Assembly (NCBI GenBank): GCA_910574255.1
Contig: CAJTAK010000003.1
Location: forward strand, 207,501 to 271,500
DNA: 64,000 nt
Source of the DNA: Clostridia bacterium
GTDB lineage: Bacteria; Bacillota; Clostridia; Lachnospirales; Lachnospiraceae
Reading direction: 5' to 3'
Below, piece after piece: positions 52,987 through 60,943 of this stretch. Below the pieces are notes generated by a model. That model had not been told where the DNA came from, made no database searches, and was given only the letters and a program-made list of their open reading frames with translations. The position numbers and the translations under genes were made by a program. Each line of letters starts with the position of its first letter. The stretch's first letter is position 1.

Positions 52987-53093
52987 TTTTTGCTCCTCTT
53001 TTTGTTTTTGTCATTTATATACTCCGTATGGAGTATTTACTCCACAATACGACCAGTGAAAGCGAATCCTTTCCTTGGCCTGCATGTTGTCCA

Positions 53094-55094
53094 TTACTCA
53101 TTGCATCCTGCAATACTTTTTTTCAATTCAATCATTCGGTCACGCAACTCTGCCGCCGTCTCGAAATCCAACTCTGCCGCAGCCTTTTTCATCTTCTTTT
53201 CAATGTCCGCCACCAGCTTATCCAATTCCTTTTTGCTCATGGATTCCGGATCTTTCTCAAACTGAAGATCTTTCTGTGCAATCTCCTTGGAAATGCTGAT
53301 AAGATCCCGCACGGATTTCTTAATGGTCTGAGGTGTGATTCCATGCTCCTGATTATATCTCTCCTGCAGCTCCCGGCGCCGCTCCGTCTCTTCAATAGCA
53401 AGACGCATGGAGTCCGTAATGATATCCGCATACATAATCACATGGCCCTCAGAATTTCTTGCCGCCCGGCCAATGGTCTGAATAAGCGAAATCTCCGAAC
53501 GCAAAAAGCCCTCCTTGTCCGCATCCAGAATTGCAACCAGCGTAATCTCCGGAATGTCCAGACCCTCCCGGAGCAGATTAATTCCTACCAGCACGTCAAA
53601 GACATCCAGACGCATATCCCGAATAATCTGAGTTCGCTCCAGAGTGTCAATATCCGAATGGAGATACTTCACCCGAATGCCAAGCTCACGCATATAGTCC
53701 GTCAGATCCTCCGCCATCCGCTTGGTCAATGTAGTAATCAGAACCTTATGCCCTGCTGCCGTCTCCTTATTTACCTCGCCTGTCAGATCATCAATCTGCC
53801 CCTCCACCGGGCGTACTTCAACCTTTGGATCGAGAAGCCCTGTGGGTCTGATAATCTGCTCTGCCCGCAGAAGCTCATGGTTCTCTTCATACTCTCCCGG
53901 CGTAGCGGATACAAACAGAATCTGATCTATTTTACTTTCAAATTCTCCAAAATTCAAGGGTCGGTTGTCCTTTGCCGACGGCAAACGAAATCCATAATCT
54001 ACCAGCGTTGTCTTCCTGGACTGATCTCCTGCATGCATACCTCGAATCTGCGGAATCGTCTTGTGAGACTCATCAATAATAATCAAAAAGTCCTCCGGAA
54101 AATAGTCCATCAGCGTATTGGGCGGAACACCCGGCTCCAGCCCTGACAAATGCCTGGAATAGTTCTCAATGCCGGAACAAAAGCCTGTCTCTTTCAGCAT
54201 TTCTATATCAAAATTGGTCCGCTCGGAAATGCGCTGGGCTTCCAGCAGCTTGTCTTCACTCTTAAAGTAACGGATGCGTTCTTCCAATTCTTCCTCTATG
54301 GCTTTTGCCGCCTCCCGGATTCGATCCGCAGGCACTACATAGTGGGATGCCGGAAAAATCGCCGCATGCTCCCGCACTCCCTTAATCTCTCCGGTCAGCA
54401 CGTCAATCTCTGAAATGCGATCGATCTCGTCTCCGAAAAACTCCACCCGAATAGCCGTATCCATCTCACTGGCCGGAATAATCTCAAGCACATCTCCCCT
54501 AACCCGAAAAGTTCCCCTTTTAAAGTCCATGTCATTTCGATCATACTGAATGTCCACCAACTGGCGCAGTACTTCATCCCGGTCCTTCTGCATCCCCGGC
54601 CGCAGGGATACCATCATCTTTTCAAAGTTCTCCGGCTCTCCCAAGCCATAGATACAGGACACGGAGGACACAATAATTACATCCCTGCGCTCAATCAGCG
54701 CAGCAGTAGCTGACAGGCGAAGCTTGTCGATCTCGTCATTGACGGATGAGTCCTTGGCGATGTAGGTGTCGCTGGAGGGGACGTAGGCTTCGGGTTGGTA
54801 GTAGTCGTAGTAGGACACAAAATATTCCACTGCGTTACTCGGAAAATACTCTTTGAACTCACCATAGAGCTGAGCCGCCAATGTCTTATTGTGCGCTATT
54901 ACCAAAGTCGGCTTGTTCAGCTCAGCGATCACATTTGCCATGGTAAAGGTCTTGCCGGAACCCGTAACCCCCAGTAAAGTCTGGAATTGATTGCCTTCCT
55001 GAAACCCTTTGACCAGGTCTTTTATGGCCTGCGGCTGGTCCCCGGTAGGGGCGTATTCCGAGTGAAGTTTGAAGATTTTTTGTTCATTTTGCAC
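53094..55094 (-). CDS. uvrB: Excinuclease ABC subunit B
   Basis: A 666-residue UvrB helicase-like protein that verifies damage and recruits UvrC. The Walker A motif is [17 protein letters not shown] (about 39-55). The beta-hairpin [18 protein letters not shown] (about 96-113), helicase motifs [11 protein letters not shown] and [11 protein letters not shown], and the C-terminal UVR motif ([17 protein letters not shown]) are all present. The start is a GTG at 55092-55094 behind AGAGGTGAGCATTT. The left end of a conjugative element lies within 260 bp upstream, and a LexA-like box sits at 55337-55349. Confidence 0.97.
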   Translation of the reverse strand: MQNEQKIFKLHSEYAPTGDQPQAIKDLVKGFQEGNQFQTLLGVTGSGKTFTMANVIAELNKPTLVIAHNKTLAAQLYGEFKEYFPSNAVEYFVSYYDYYQPEAYVPSSDTYIAKDSSVNDEIDKLRLSATAALIERRDVIIVSSVSCIYGLGEPENFEKMMVSLRPGMQKDRDEVLRQLVDIQYDRNDMDFKRGTFRVRGDVLEIIPASEMDTAIRVEFFGDEIDRISEIDVLTGEIKGVREHAAIFPASHYVVPADRIREAAKAIEEELEERIRYFKSEDKLLEAQRISERTNFDIEMLKETGFCSGIENYSRHLSGLEPGVPPNTLMDYFPEDFLIIIDESHKTIPQIRGMHAGDQSRKTTLVDYGFRLPSAKDNRPLNFGEFESKIDQILFVSATPGEYEENHELLRAEQIIRPTGLLDPKVEVRPVEGQIDDLTGEVNKETAAGHKVLITTLTKRMAEDLTDYMRELGIRVKYLHSDIDTLERTQIIRDMRLDVFDVLVGINLLREGLDIPEITLVAILDADKEGFLRSEISLIQTIGRAARNSEGHVIMYADIITDSMRLAIEETERRRELQERYNQEHGITPQTIKKSVRDLISISKEIAQKDLQFEKDPESMSKKELDKLVADIEKKMKKAAAELDFETAAELRDRMIELKKSIAGCNE

Positions 55095-55145
55095 AAATGC
55101 TCACCTCTGATTTCATAGTAAAAAAAGACGTCTCTCGGACAAAAA

Positions 55146-55214
55146 TTCGTCGTGGAACATTTTATTTTCGTCGTGGCATTTTCTCAAACTAACGCAAAAC
55201 AGGCCCACGACGAA
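55146..55214. repeat. Three TTCGTCGTGG repeats near the element's left end
   Basis: TTCGTCGTGG occurs at 55146-55155 and, 21 bp on, at 55167-55176, and inverted at 55205-55214. The spacing of two helical turns and the mixed orientation resemble recombinase arm-type sites or an operator. They lie between uvrB and the integrase genes. Confidence 0.6.
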
Positions 55215-55336
55215 TTCTGTTCACAATTTGCCTTTTTTGCTACTCAGTGTACCTCTGTAATTCCATACGGACTAAACAGTACGGAAAGAACTTTTTTATC
55301 ATATCACAAACTATAAAATTTGTATAGATATGAAAT

Positions 55337-55349
55337 CGAACTTTTGTTC
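55337..55349. promoter_or_regulatory. LexA/DinR-like box
   Basis: CGAACTTTTGTTC has both perfect half-sites (GAAC-N4-GTTC) of the Gram-positive SOS box. It is 5 bp after the second integrase gene's stop and about 240 bp upstream of uvrB. An extended -10 (TGATATGAT on the minus strand, about 55300) lies between it and uvrB. It may be uvrB's own SOS promoter or part of the element. Confidence 0.5.
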
Positions 55350-55353
55350 TTTT

Positions 55354-56655
55354 TCATCCTGTGTTCGGAAGAAATTCTGTTACATCCAGCACGATATCCA
55401 GCAGTTCCTTTTTTAAAATCTCCGCCTCTTCCAGGTTCGGTAATACTTCTCTCATATACTCTTCCATTTCCGGTACGCCGTCTGCTATGATACCTTTATT
55501 ATCAGCATAAACATCCATTGTTATCAGTTCTTTGGCATGTCCCATGAGCTTTGATACCGCCTTTGGATTGAATGCCTCCTTCAGCAGGAGCGTACAATAG
55601 GTGCTGCGAAGATCATGCCAGCGAATATCCGGCAGGCCGTTTTCTGAAAGAAGCCGCTTATAATACTGGCAATGAAATCCTTTGCTCCTTGCCCTGCCAA
55701 GGGTGGAACAACAGATATAGTCCAGATCCTGAAATTCTCTCTTTCTGCGATTCCTGTTTTTCTCATACACCCGACGTTCCTTTAAGATTGCCTCAAAGAC
55801 GTAATCAGGAATCGGAATTTCTCTGTAACTGGATTTTGTCTTTAATCCTACCTCCTGTTTCGTAAAAGTTTTTGGAGCAAAGTCTTCTTTTGCTGCGTTA
55901 TGTACTCTCCCTAACTGCCGTTCCACTTTTAAGGTACGGTTGATATAATCAACGTCCGAATATTTGACACCATTGATCTCGGATCTGCGGAGCCCCATAA
56001 GCACATTAAACAGTACCTGCATGTGGATCGGGGTATCTCTGCTTTTTTCCAGTAAAATCTGTATCTGCTCCATCGTCAGTGTTTTCTGCGTGTTGATATT
56101 CCGGGTTCTGAAACCTGATTTCTGCTGCGGCTTTTCCGCTTTGGGAAGTCCTATCCCCTCCACCGGGCTGGCCTGGATCACTTTGTTCGTTACCGCATAA
56201 CGAAAAGAGACATTCATGATTGTTTTTACCAGCTCTGCTACCGGCCTCGAATACTCTGCCTTGGTATTAAACAATTTTTGAATGTCTCCGCGGGTAACAT
56301 CCGTCATTTTCTTCCTGCCCAGAACAGGTATGATATGGTTCTTTACTGTCCCACAATAATTATAATAAGTTTCATGGCTTTCAGTACGCTTTTTCAGATC
56401 CGTTTCAAGCCAGAATATCATAAAATCAGCAACACTAACCTTTGTGTACACAACAAACGTACCATTATATAATTCTGCGATCGTCTTCTCTCTTGCCTTA
56501 TTCGCCTCCTTCTCTGTTTTGAATCCGGACTTCTGCTGTGGTTTTTCGCTTCCGTCCGGATATTTCAAAAATACCCTGTAGCCGAAGCCGGAGCGCACAG
56601 GCATTACCTGTGCCACTCTCCAATCGACATAATTTTTCAAACTCAGATCTAACAT
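55354..56655 (-). CDS. Tyrosine recombinase/integrase (second of tandem pair)
   Basis: A 433-residue phage-type integrase. An N-terminal arm-binding part and a SAM-like core-binding domain (VSVADFMIFWLETDLKK) precede the catalytic domain. The catalytic residues are arginine in MGLRRSEINGVKYSD, HxxR in RWHDLRSTYCTLLL, histidine in LMGHAKELITMDVYAD, and the nucleophile tyrosine in the same segment. The start codon overlaps the first integrase stop by seven bases, so the two are made together. It would insert or excise the conjugative element. Confidence 0.92.
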   Translation of the reverse strand: MLDLSLKNYVDWRVAQVMPVRSGFGYRVFLKYPDGSEKPQQKSGFKTEKEANKAREKTIAELYNGTFVVYTKVSVADFMIFWLETDLKKRTESHETYYNYCGTVKNHIIPVLGRKKMTDVTRGDIQKLFNTKAEYSRPVAELVKTIMNVSFRYAVTNKVIQASPVEGIGLPKAEKPQQKSGFRTRNINTQKTLTMEQIQILLEKSRDTPIHMQVLFNVLMGLRRSEINGVKYSDVDYINRTLKVERQLGRVHNAAKEDFAPKTFTKQEVGLKTKSSYREIPIPDYVFEAILKERRVYEKNRNRRKREFQDLDYICCSTLGRARSKGFHCQYYKRLLSENGLPDIRWHDLRSTYCTLLLKEAFNPKAVSKLMGHAKELITMDVYADNKGIIADGVPEMEEYMREVLPNLEEAEILKKELLDIVLDVTEFLPNTG

Positions 56656-57845
56656 GCAGACACACTCCCTTCCGGAACAAAAGTATGATTCATAAAAGTA
56701 ATGATCTGCTCATTTTCATCCATGACCTCACAATAATATTCAAATGTTGTATTGACACTTGCATGTCCCAGCAGAGCAGATATCTTGATCAAAGGAACTT
56801 TCTGCTCTATCAATATTGTTGCATACATATGTCTCAGCCCATGAACTGTAATGTGGGGCAGGCCGTTTCTGGAGCATAATTTTGTCAAAGCGCTGTTCAT
56901 GGCGGCGGTGGAATGCGGCAGGCCGTTTTCCTGGCACGAGATATAATCGTGGTCAAAATACTGTTCGCCATACTGCTGTTTATTTGCCTCAACCAAAACT
57001 TTTCTTTTTTCAATTTCCTCCGCAACAGCCTCCGGTATCCGCAGCAGCCGATAACTGTTATCTGTCTTCGGCGCTTTCTCTATAACCTCATACGATTGAA
57101 TTTTTCTTTCCCCCTTTGGAATCACAGGGTTTGACGTAATCTGCCGCTGAATATAGATCGTCCTGTTTTCAGCATCAAAATCTCCGAATTTCAAGCCTGA
57201 AATCTCGCCTTTTCTGAGTCCGCAGAACAGACCCAGCAGAATCTCCAGATACCATCCACTGTTGTAAGCAGCTTTCAGGAGTTTTTTTACATTTGCTTTG
57301 TTTAAGACAATAATCGTCGGCTTTTTCCTCGGATATGGTTTCGTTGCCAGTATCGGATTAACCCTGATATATTCCTGTATTACAGCCTCTTTCATCGCCA
57401 TGTTCAAAAACTCTCTGGACTTATTACCGGCGGACTCGCATGTCTTTGACACAACGGCCAGCAGGGAGTCAAAATACTCCTCATTGGCATACCGCAATTT
57501 TATGTTCTGCTGCATATTCGGCAGGATCAAGTCATACAGCACGTATGCGCATACCATGCGGGTTGTATTCTCAATCCTCTGGGAAAATACATCCTCAAAC
57601 CAATACAGCAGATAATCTTTTAAATCCACATCCGGATTAGGCTTTGCCGACAACTGATAGGCTCTGGAAGCTTTCTTGAATTCTTTCTCATACTGGTAAT
57701 AACTGGCTTCCGCCTCTTCTTCACTCTGAAAGCCTCCGCGCTTACTATACTTTACTGAACCATCCGGCTGCAACAGCTTTACTCTGTGGAACCAGGAAGT
57801 CTCTTCATAAAAAACAACTCCGTTTTTCTTTGCTGGCTGCTTCAC
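56649..57845 (-). CDS. Tyrosine recombinase/integrase (first of tandem pair)
   Basis: A 398-residue integrase, only distantly like its neighbour. Catalytic residues are visible: arginine in CGLRKGEISGLKFGD, HxxR in TVHGLRHMYATIL, histidine in LLGHASVNTTFEYY, and tyrosine in that last segment. The N-terminal part has the short arm-type domain (WFHRVKLLQPDGSVKYSKRGGFQS). The start is a GTG at 57843-57845 behind GAGGTGATTTA. It follows the excisionase gene by 16 bp and overlaps the second integrase gene. Having both genes whole suggests that both are used. Confidence 0.92.
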   Translation of the reverse strand: MKQPAKKNGVVFYEETSWFHRVKLLQPDGSVKYSKRGGFQSEEEAEASYYQYEKEFKKASRAYQLSAKPNPDVDLKDYLLYWFEDVFSQRIENTTRMVCAYVLYDLILPNMQQNIKLRYANEEYFDSLLAVVSKTCESAGNKSREFLNMAMKEAVIQEYIRVNPILATKPYPRKKPTIIVLNKANVKKLLKAAYNSGWYLEILLGLFCGLRKGEISGLKFGDFDAENRTIYIQRQITSNPVIPKGERKIQSYEVIEKAPKTDNSYRLLRIPEAVAEEIEKRKVLVEANKQQYGEQYFDHDYISCQENGLPHSTAAMNSALTKLCSRNGLPHITVHGLRHMYATILIEQKVPLIKISALLGHASVNTTFEYYCEVMDENEQIITFMNHTFVPEGSVSAC

Positions 57846-57861
57846 TAAATCACCTCACTAC

Positions 57862-58077
57862 TTATAGACCGCCATTCAGCCACTCATCAAAGCCCCGCTT
57901 TGGCACTCTGAAAAGCTTACCGATTTTAAGAACTTTGAACGGCGGATTCTTCTGCCTATACACCTCTTCAAGGAAGGTATAAGATTTACTCTTTCCTATT
58001 CCAAGCATACGTTGAATATCGCCTGCCAGGTATACCTGCTGATCAACTGCCACTTCATTATCTATATCTGCTGCCAT
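57862..58077 (-). CDS. Excisionase-like helix-turn-helix protein
   Basis: A 71-residue DNA-binding protein. The segment VYLAGDIQRMLGIGKSKSY and KIGKLFRVPKRGFDEWLNG form the winged helix-turn-helix of the MerR-like/HTH_17 excisionase group. The ATG at 58075-58077 is chosen because GAGGAGGCAGACA precedes it; an upstream frame to 58149 has none. It is first in a three-gene operon with the two recombinases, where it likely directs excision. Confidence 0.85.
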   Translation of the reverse strand: MAADIDNEVAVDQQVYLAGDIQRMLGIGKSKSYTFLEEVYRQKNPPFKVLKIGKLFRVPKRGFDEWLNGGL

Positions 58078-58504
58078 TGTCTGCCTCCTCTCTTTGTTTT
58101 TTGCAGCTGAAATGGTATCCGTATGGCATTTGATATAAATCCGCTTCATATATCTTATACGAATCGAATGTTCCGTTTTTCAACTGCAATTAGCGTTTTT
58201 CCTACTTATAATCAGGGGAGTGTCATTCGTACACACTCAATCAGGTCATTTCCTGCGCCAATATATTTGCCGCGTATTTCAGGTATTGCTATGCAATTTT
58301 TAAACAGAGGGCGGGCTCACACATGGTCATCGCACACTATCCGTCTGCGCCTGTATAACTCCTGAATGGTGCTATAAAATTGTCAAGGTACAAAGAGCCT
58401 TCCATATTTCGGATGTAACCCATATGCTATATAAATAAAGGAGCTTATCTTCTTTTTCTGCAGATCATCGAAAATTTTTCATTTTTTGTTTTCCAAAATA
58501 TCTG

Positions 58505-58540
58505 GCACAAAATTGGCACAATCCCGCACAAAATTGGCAC
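58505..58540 (+). repeat. 15-bp direct repeats, 21-bp period
   Basis: GCACAAAATTGGCAC occurs at 58505-58519 and again at 58526-58540. The 21-bp period puts both on the same face of the helix, as with operator or iteron sites. They lie ahead of the conjugation operon's leader. Confidence 0.75.
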
Positions 58541-58622
58541 GGTTCTGCTCTTTCGCCGTAAATAGGGATATGCTACACTAAATATGCTTAAAACTGTATC
58601 CAGAAGCAATCCGGGCTGACAT

Positions 58623-58651
58623 GGCACCTTTCCAAAAGAGGTGCCTTTTTT
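58623..58651 (+). terminator. First terminator in the conjugation leader
   Basis: GGCACCT (58623-58629) pairs with AGGTGCC (58639-58645), followed by TTTTTT. It is strong and points toward the conjugation genes. Confidence 0.85.
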
Positions 58652-58702
58652 GCGCCTTTCCCAGCAAAACTCACGGTTTTCTCACCTGCCGGCCCGGCGG
58701 AA

Positions 58703-58738
58703 AAAGACCATGCCCGCTTTTGCGGCATGGTCTTTCTT
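58703..58738 (+). terminator. Second terminator in the conjugation leader
   Basis: AAAGACCATGCC (58703-58714) pairs with GGCATGGTCTTT (58724-58735), followed by CTTT. It lies about 20 bp ahead of the ribosome site of the first conjugation gene. Confidence 0.8.
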
Positions 58739-58774
58739 TCCACATCCAAATCTTATTTAAAGGAGGTCCACAAA

Positions 58775-59167
58775 TTGAGACTGAAAAACAAACTGCAGAC
58801 GCCTGCCACGGCAGGAAAGAAACCAAAACCCAGGTTCTCCCCCGCAAAGGCAGCTTATTATGCCTTCCTCAGTTCCATGATGTTCCTGATGTTTACCCAG
58901 CCGGCCTATGCCGCAGATGTATGGACAAAAGCCACGGAGATCATGAAGGATGTCTATAACCAGATCGTGCTTATCTCTACCGTTGCCGCTATTGTCACAG
59001 CTTCCGTTGCCCTGCTGATGATGAACTTCTCCCGCTCCGGCCGCACGGTGGATGAGAGCCGCGCATGGCTGAAGCGTATCTGCATCACCTGGGCGATCTT
59101 AAACGGGCTTGGCTTCATCATGGCCTACATCACCCCGTTCTTTGCGGACGGCAAGTGGAACGGCTGA
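58775..59167 (+). CDS. Maff2/VirB2-like small membrane protein of the conjugation apparatus
   Basis: A 130-residue protein with a hydrophobic signal-like stretch ending PAYAADVW (AYYAFLSSMMFLMFTQPAYA, about 30-49). Two further helices follow (IVLISTVAAIVTASVALLMM and WAILNGLGFIMAYITPFF). Its layout is that of the small Maff2-type/VirB2-like proteins encoded just before TrbL/VirB6 in Tn1549-type elements, where they may form the pilus or channel. The start is TTG at 58775-58777, as AAAGGAGG lies eight bases ahead. Confidence 0.72.
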   Translation: MRLKNKLQTPATAGKKPKPRFSPAKAAYYAFLSSMMFLMFTQPAYAADVWTKATEIMKDVYNQIVLISTVAAIVTASVALLMMNFSRSGRTVDESRAWLKRICITWAILNGLGFIMAYITPFFADGKWNG

Positions 59168-59189
59168 CACCGGAAAGGAGTGATCATTT

Positions 59190-59900
59190 ATGGGTATCTT
59201 AGACGGCATTGTGGAATGGATCGCCGAACAGGTGATGCACGGCCTTGACCTTATCACCACTTCAGTCCTGGGGGCGCTGGGCTGCGACATGACCGTGTTT
59301 CTCCGCTACTTTCCTGCTGCGGAGACCATGTATAAAGTCTTTGTGGCGCTGGCCATCGGCCTCATCCTTTTAAACTGGATATGGCAGCTGTTCAAAAACT
59401 TCGGGCTGGGAGCCGGCATTGAAGCAGAGGACCCGGTGCGCCTGAGCATCCGCTCCGTCCTCTTCATCCTGCTGGCCTACTTCTCGGACGGCATCGTGGA
59501 CACGGTCTTAAAGATCGGCGGCACCCCATACCACTGGATCATGGATTCCGACCTGCCGGCATTAAGCTTTGCCGATTTCAATTCGGTGATGCTGGCCATC
59601 ATCGGCGTCTGCGCCAACGGGGCTGTGGCCCTGATCGCCCTGATCGTTGTGCTGGTGCTGGCATGGAACTACTTAAAGCTCCTTTTTGAAGCAGCAGAGC
59701 GGTATGTCCTCCTGGGGGTGCTGGTCTACACGGCACCCGTGGCTTTTTCCATGGGAGCCTCCCAGTCCACCTCTAACATTTTCAAATCCTGGTGCCGGAT
59801 GTTCGGCGGGCAGGTCTTTCTCCTGCTCATGAATGCCTGGTGCCTGCGCCTGTTCACGAGCATGGTCGGGGCTTTTATTGCGAACCCGCTTTCACTGTGA
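59190..59900 (+). CDS. VirB6/TrbL-like conjugation membrane protein
   Basis: A 236-residue integral membrane protein. It opens MGILDGIVEWIAEQVMHGLDL and has about five helices, including YKVFVALAIGLILLNWIWQLF, GAVALIALIVVLVLAWNYLKLL and VLLGVLVYTAPVAFSMGAS. The last segment, SNIFKSWCRMFGGQVFLLLMNAWCL, is typical of TrbL/VirB6-like proteins of Tn1549-type ICEs, which form the inner-membrane part of the DNA-transfer channel. The start follows GGAAAGGAGTGATCATTT. Confidence 0.82.
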   Translation: MGILDGIVEWIAEQVMHGLDLITTSVLGALGCDMTVFLRYFPAAETMYKVFVALAIGLILLNWIWQLFKNFGLGAGIEAEDPVRLSIRSVLFILLAYFSDGIVDTVLKIGGTPYHWIMDSDLPALSFADFNSVMLAIIGVCANGAVALIALIVVLVLAWNYLKLLFEAAERYVLLGVLVYTAPVAFSMGASQSTSNIFKSWCRMFGGQVFLLLMNAWCLRLFTSMVGAFIANPLSL

Positions 59901-59941
59901 AAAAACATGCGGAACTGAAATAGAAAGGAAAGATGATAACC

Positions 59942-60943
59942 ATGAAAAGATATAAAAAAATATTGACGATGGCTTTTCTGACCGTGCTCATCCTCTGCCT
60001 GTCCTGCCAGACGGCCTTTGCCTTTTCGGAGAGCGATGCCCAGGCCCAGGTGGATGCGGCAGGCCGGGAGGCAGTATCGGGTAATGTCCTGGTATGGTTC
60101 CTGTGTGCCATCGCATTTTTAAAGGTGTCCCAAAAGATTGACTCTTTCATGTCCAGCATAGGCGTCAACGTAGGGCATACGGGTGGTTCCATGATCGCGG
60201 AAGCCATGATCGCCGCAAGGGGTGTAGGCGCAGTCCGGAACTTTTCCCGCCAGCATTTCGGCGGCGGCCACAGCAGCTCCTCCCATGTGAACACAGGCTC
60301 CGGCTCACCCGGAAGTCCGGGCGGGTTCATGGCAGGCGGCCTTGCCGGGGTGGTCAGCCGCCAGGTCACAAACAGCGCCATACGCACAGCTACTGCCCAC
60401 ACGGAAACGAATCAGCAGAGTGAGCGGACTTCCAGGACCGGGATCGGCGGTTTCGCATCCGCCGTATCTGCCGGCATCGGCGGAAACATGTATGCATCTT
60501 CCGTTGTGAAAGGCGGCGATTTTGCCAACAGCGTGATCGGTACGGTGGCAACGGGGAACATGGCAGACCTGGGTTCCATGACCGGAGAAAAGGCTGCCCA
60601 GGCCCTCTGTTCCTACATGGGCTATGCCGCCCTGGAAGAGGGCGCACAGCATGTACCATCCTTTACAGGCGTAGAGATCGGGGGCGGGCGCATCACCGGC
60701 ACGGAGATCTCTGAAGAACACCCGGAGGGTATTTCCTTCGGCATGTATCATGCGGATCAGTATACCCCGCCGGAAGGGGCATACACTACCGTGCAGGCTG
60801 TGGACGGCACTTCCTGGTATAAGCAGTATGCACAGGACGCCGTGGAGAAATCGCCCTACATGGCGGCTGACGGTTCCATCGCTTATCAGGAATCCATCGT
60901 GAAAAAGATGCCTCCGGCACCGAAGAGAAAGGACAGGTTATAA
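59942..60943 (+). CDS. Exported conjugation protein, unknown function
   Basis: A 333-residue protein. A signal-type helix (ILTMAFLTVLILCLSCQTAFAF) is followed by a second helix (VSGNVLVWFLCAIAFLKVS). A Gly/Ser-rich middle (HFGGGHSSSSHVNTGSGSPG) comes next, then a soluble C-terminal part with AYTTVQAVDGTSWYKQYAQ. It lies between the VirB6-like gene and the C39-peptidase gene, a place kept in these elements. Two in-frame starts are possible, 59933 and 59942; the second is taken because MKRYKKIL makes a standard signal start. The last codon touches the next gene's start. Confidence 0.62.
   Translation: MKRYKKILTMAFLTVLILCLSCQTAFAFSESDAQAQVDAAGREAVSGNVLVWFLCAIAFLKVSQKIDSFMSSIGVNVGHTGGSMIAEAMIAARGVGAVRNFSRQHFGGGHSSSSHVNTGSGSPGSPGGFMAGGLAGVVSRQVTNSAIRTATAHTETNQQSERTSRTGIGGFASAVSAGIGGNMYASSVVKGGDFANSVIGTVATGNMADLGSMTGEKAAQALCSYMGYAALEEGAQHVPSFTGVEIGGGRITGTEISEEHPEGISFGMYHADQYTPPEGAYTTVQAVDGTSWYKQYAQDAVEKSPYMAADGSIAYQESIVKKMPPAPKRKDRL

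Larger units (their letters stand above)
58078..58774. other. Control region of the conjugation operon, no gene seen
   Basis: About 700 bp between the divergent excisionase and conjugation genes. It holds a pair of 15-bp direct repeats (58505-58540), two factor-independent terminators (58623-58651 and 58703-58738), and the ribosome site of the first conjugation gene (AAAGGAGG at about 58759). I find no credible protein gene here. Confidence 0.7.

Noticed and set aside
53028..54146. Long open frame of 372 codons opposite uvrB
   Set aside because: It lies wholly antisense to the uvrB coding sequence, has no ribosome site, and its translation shows no domain. It is a codon-bias shadow.
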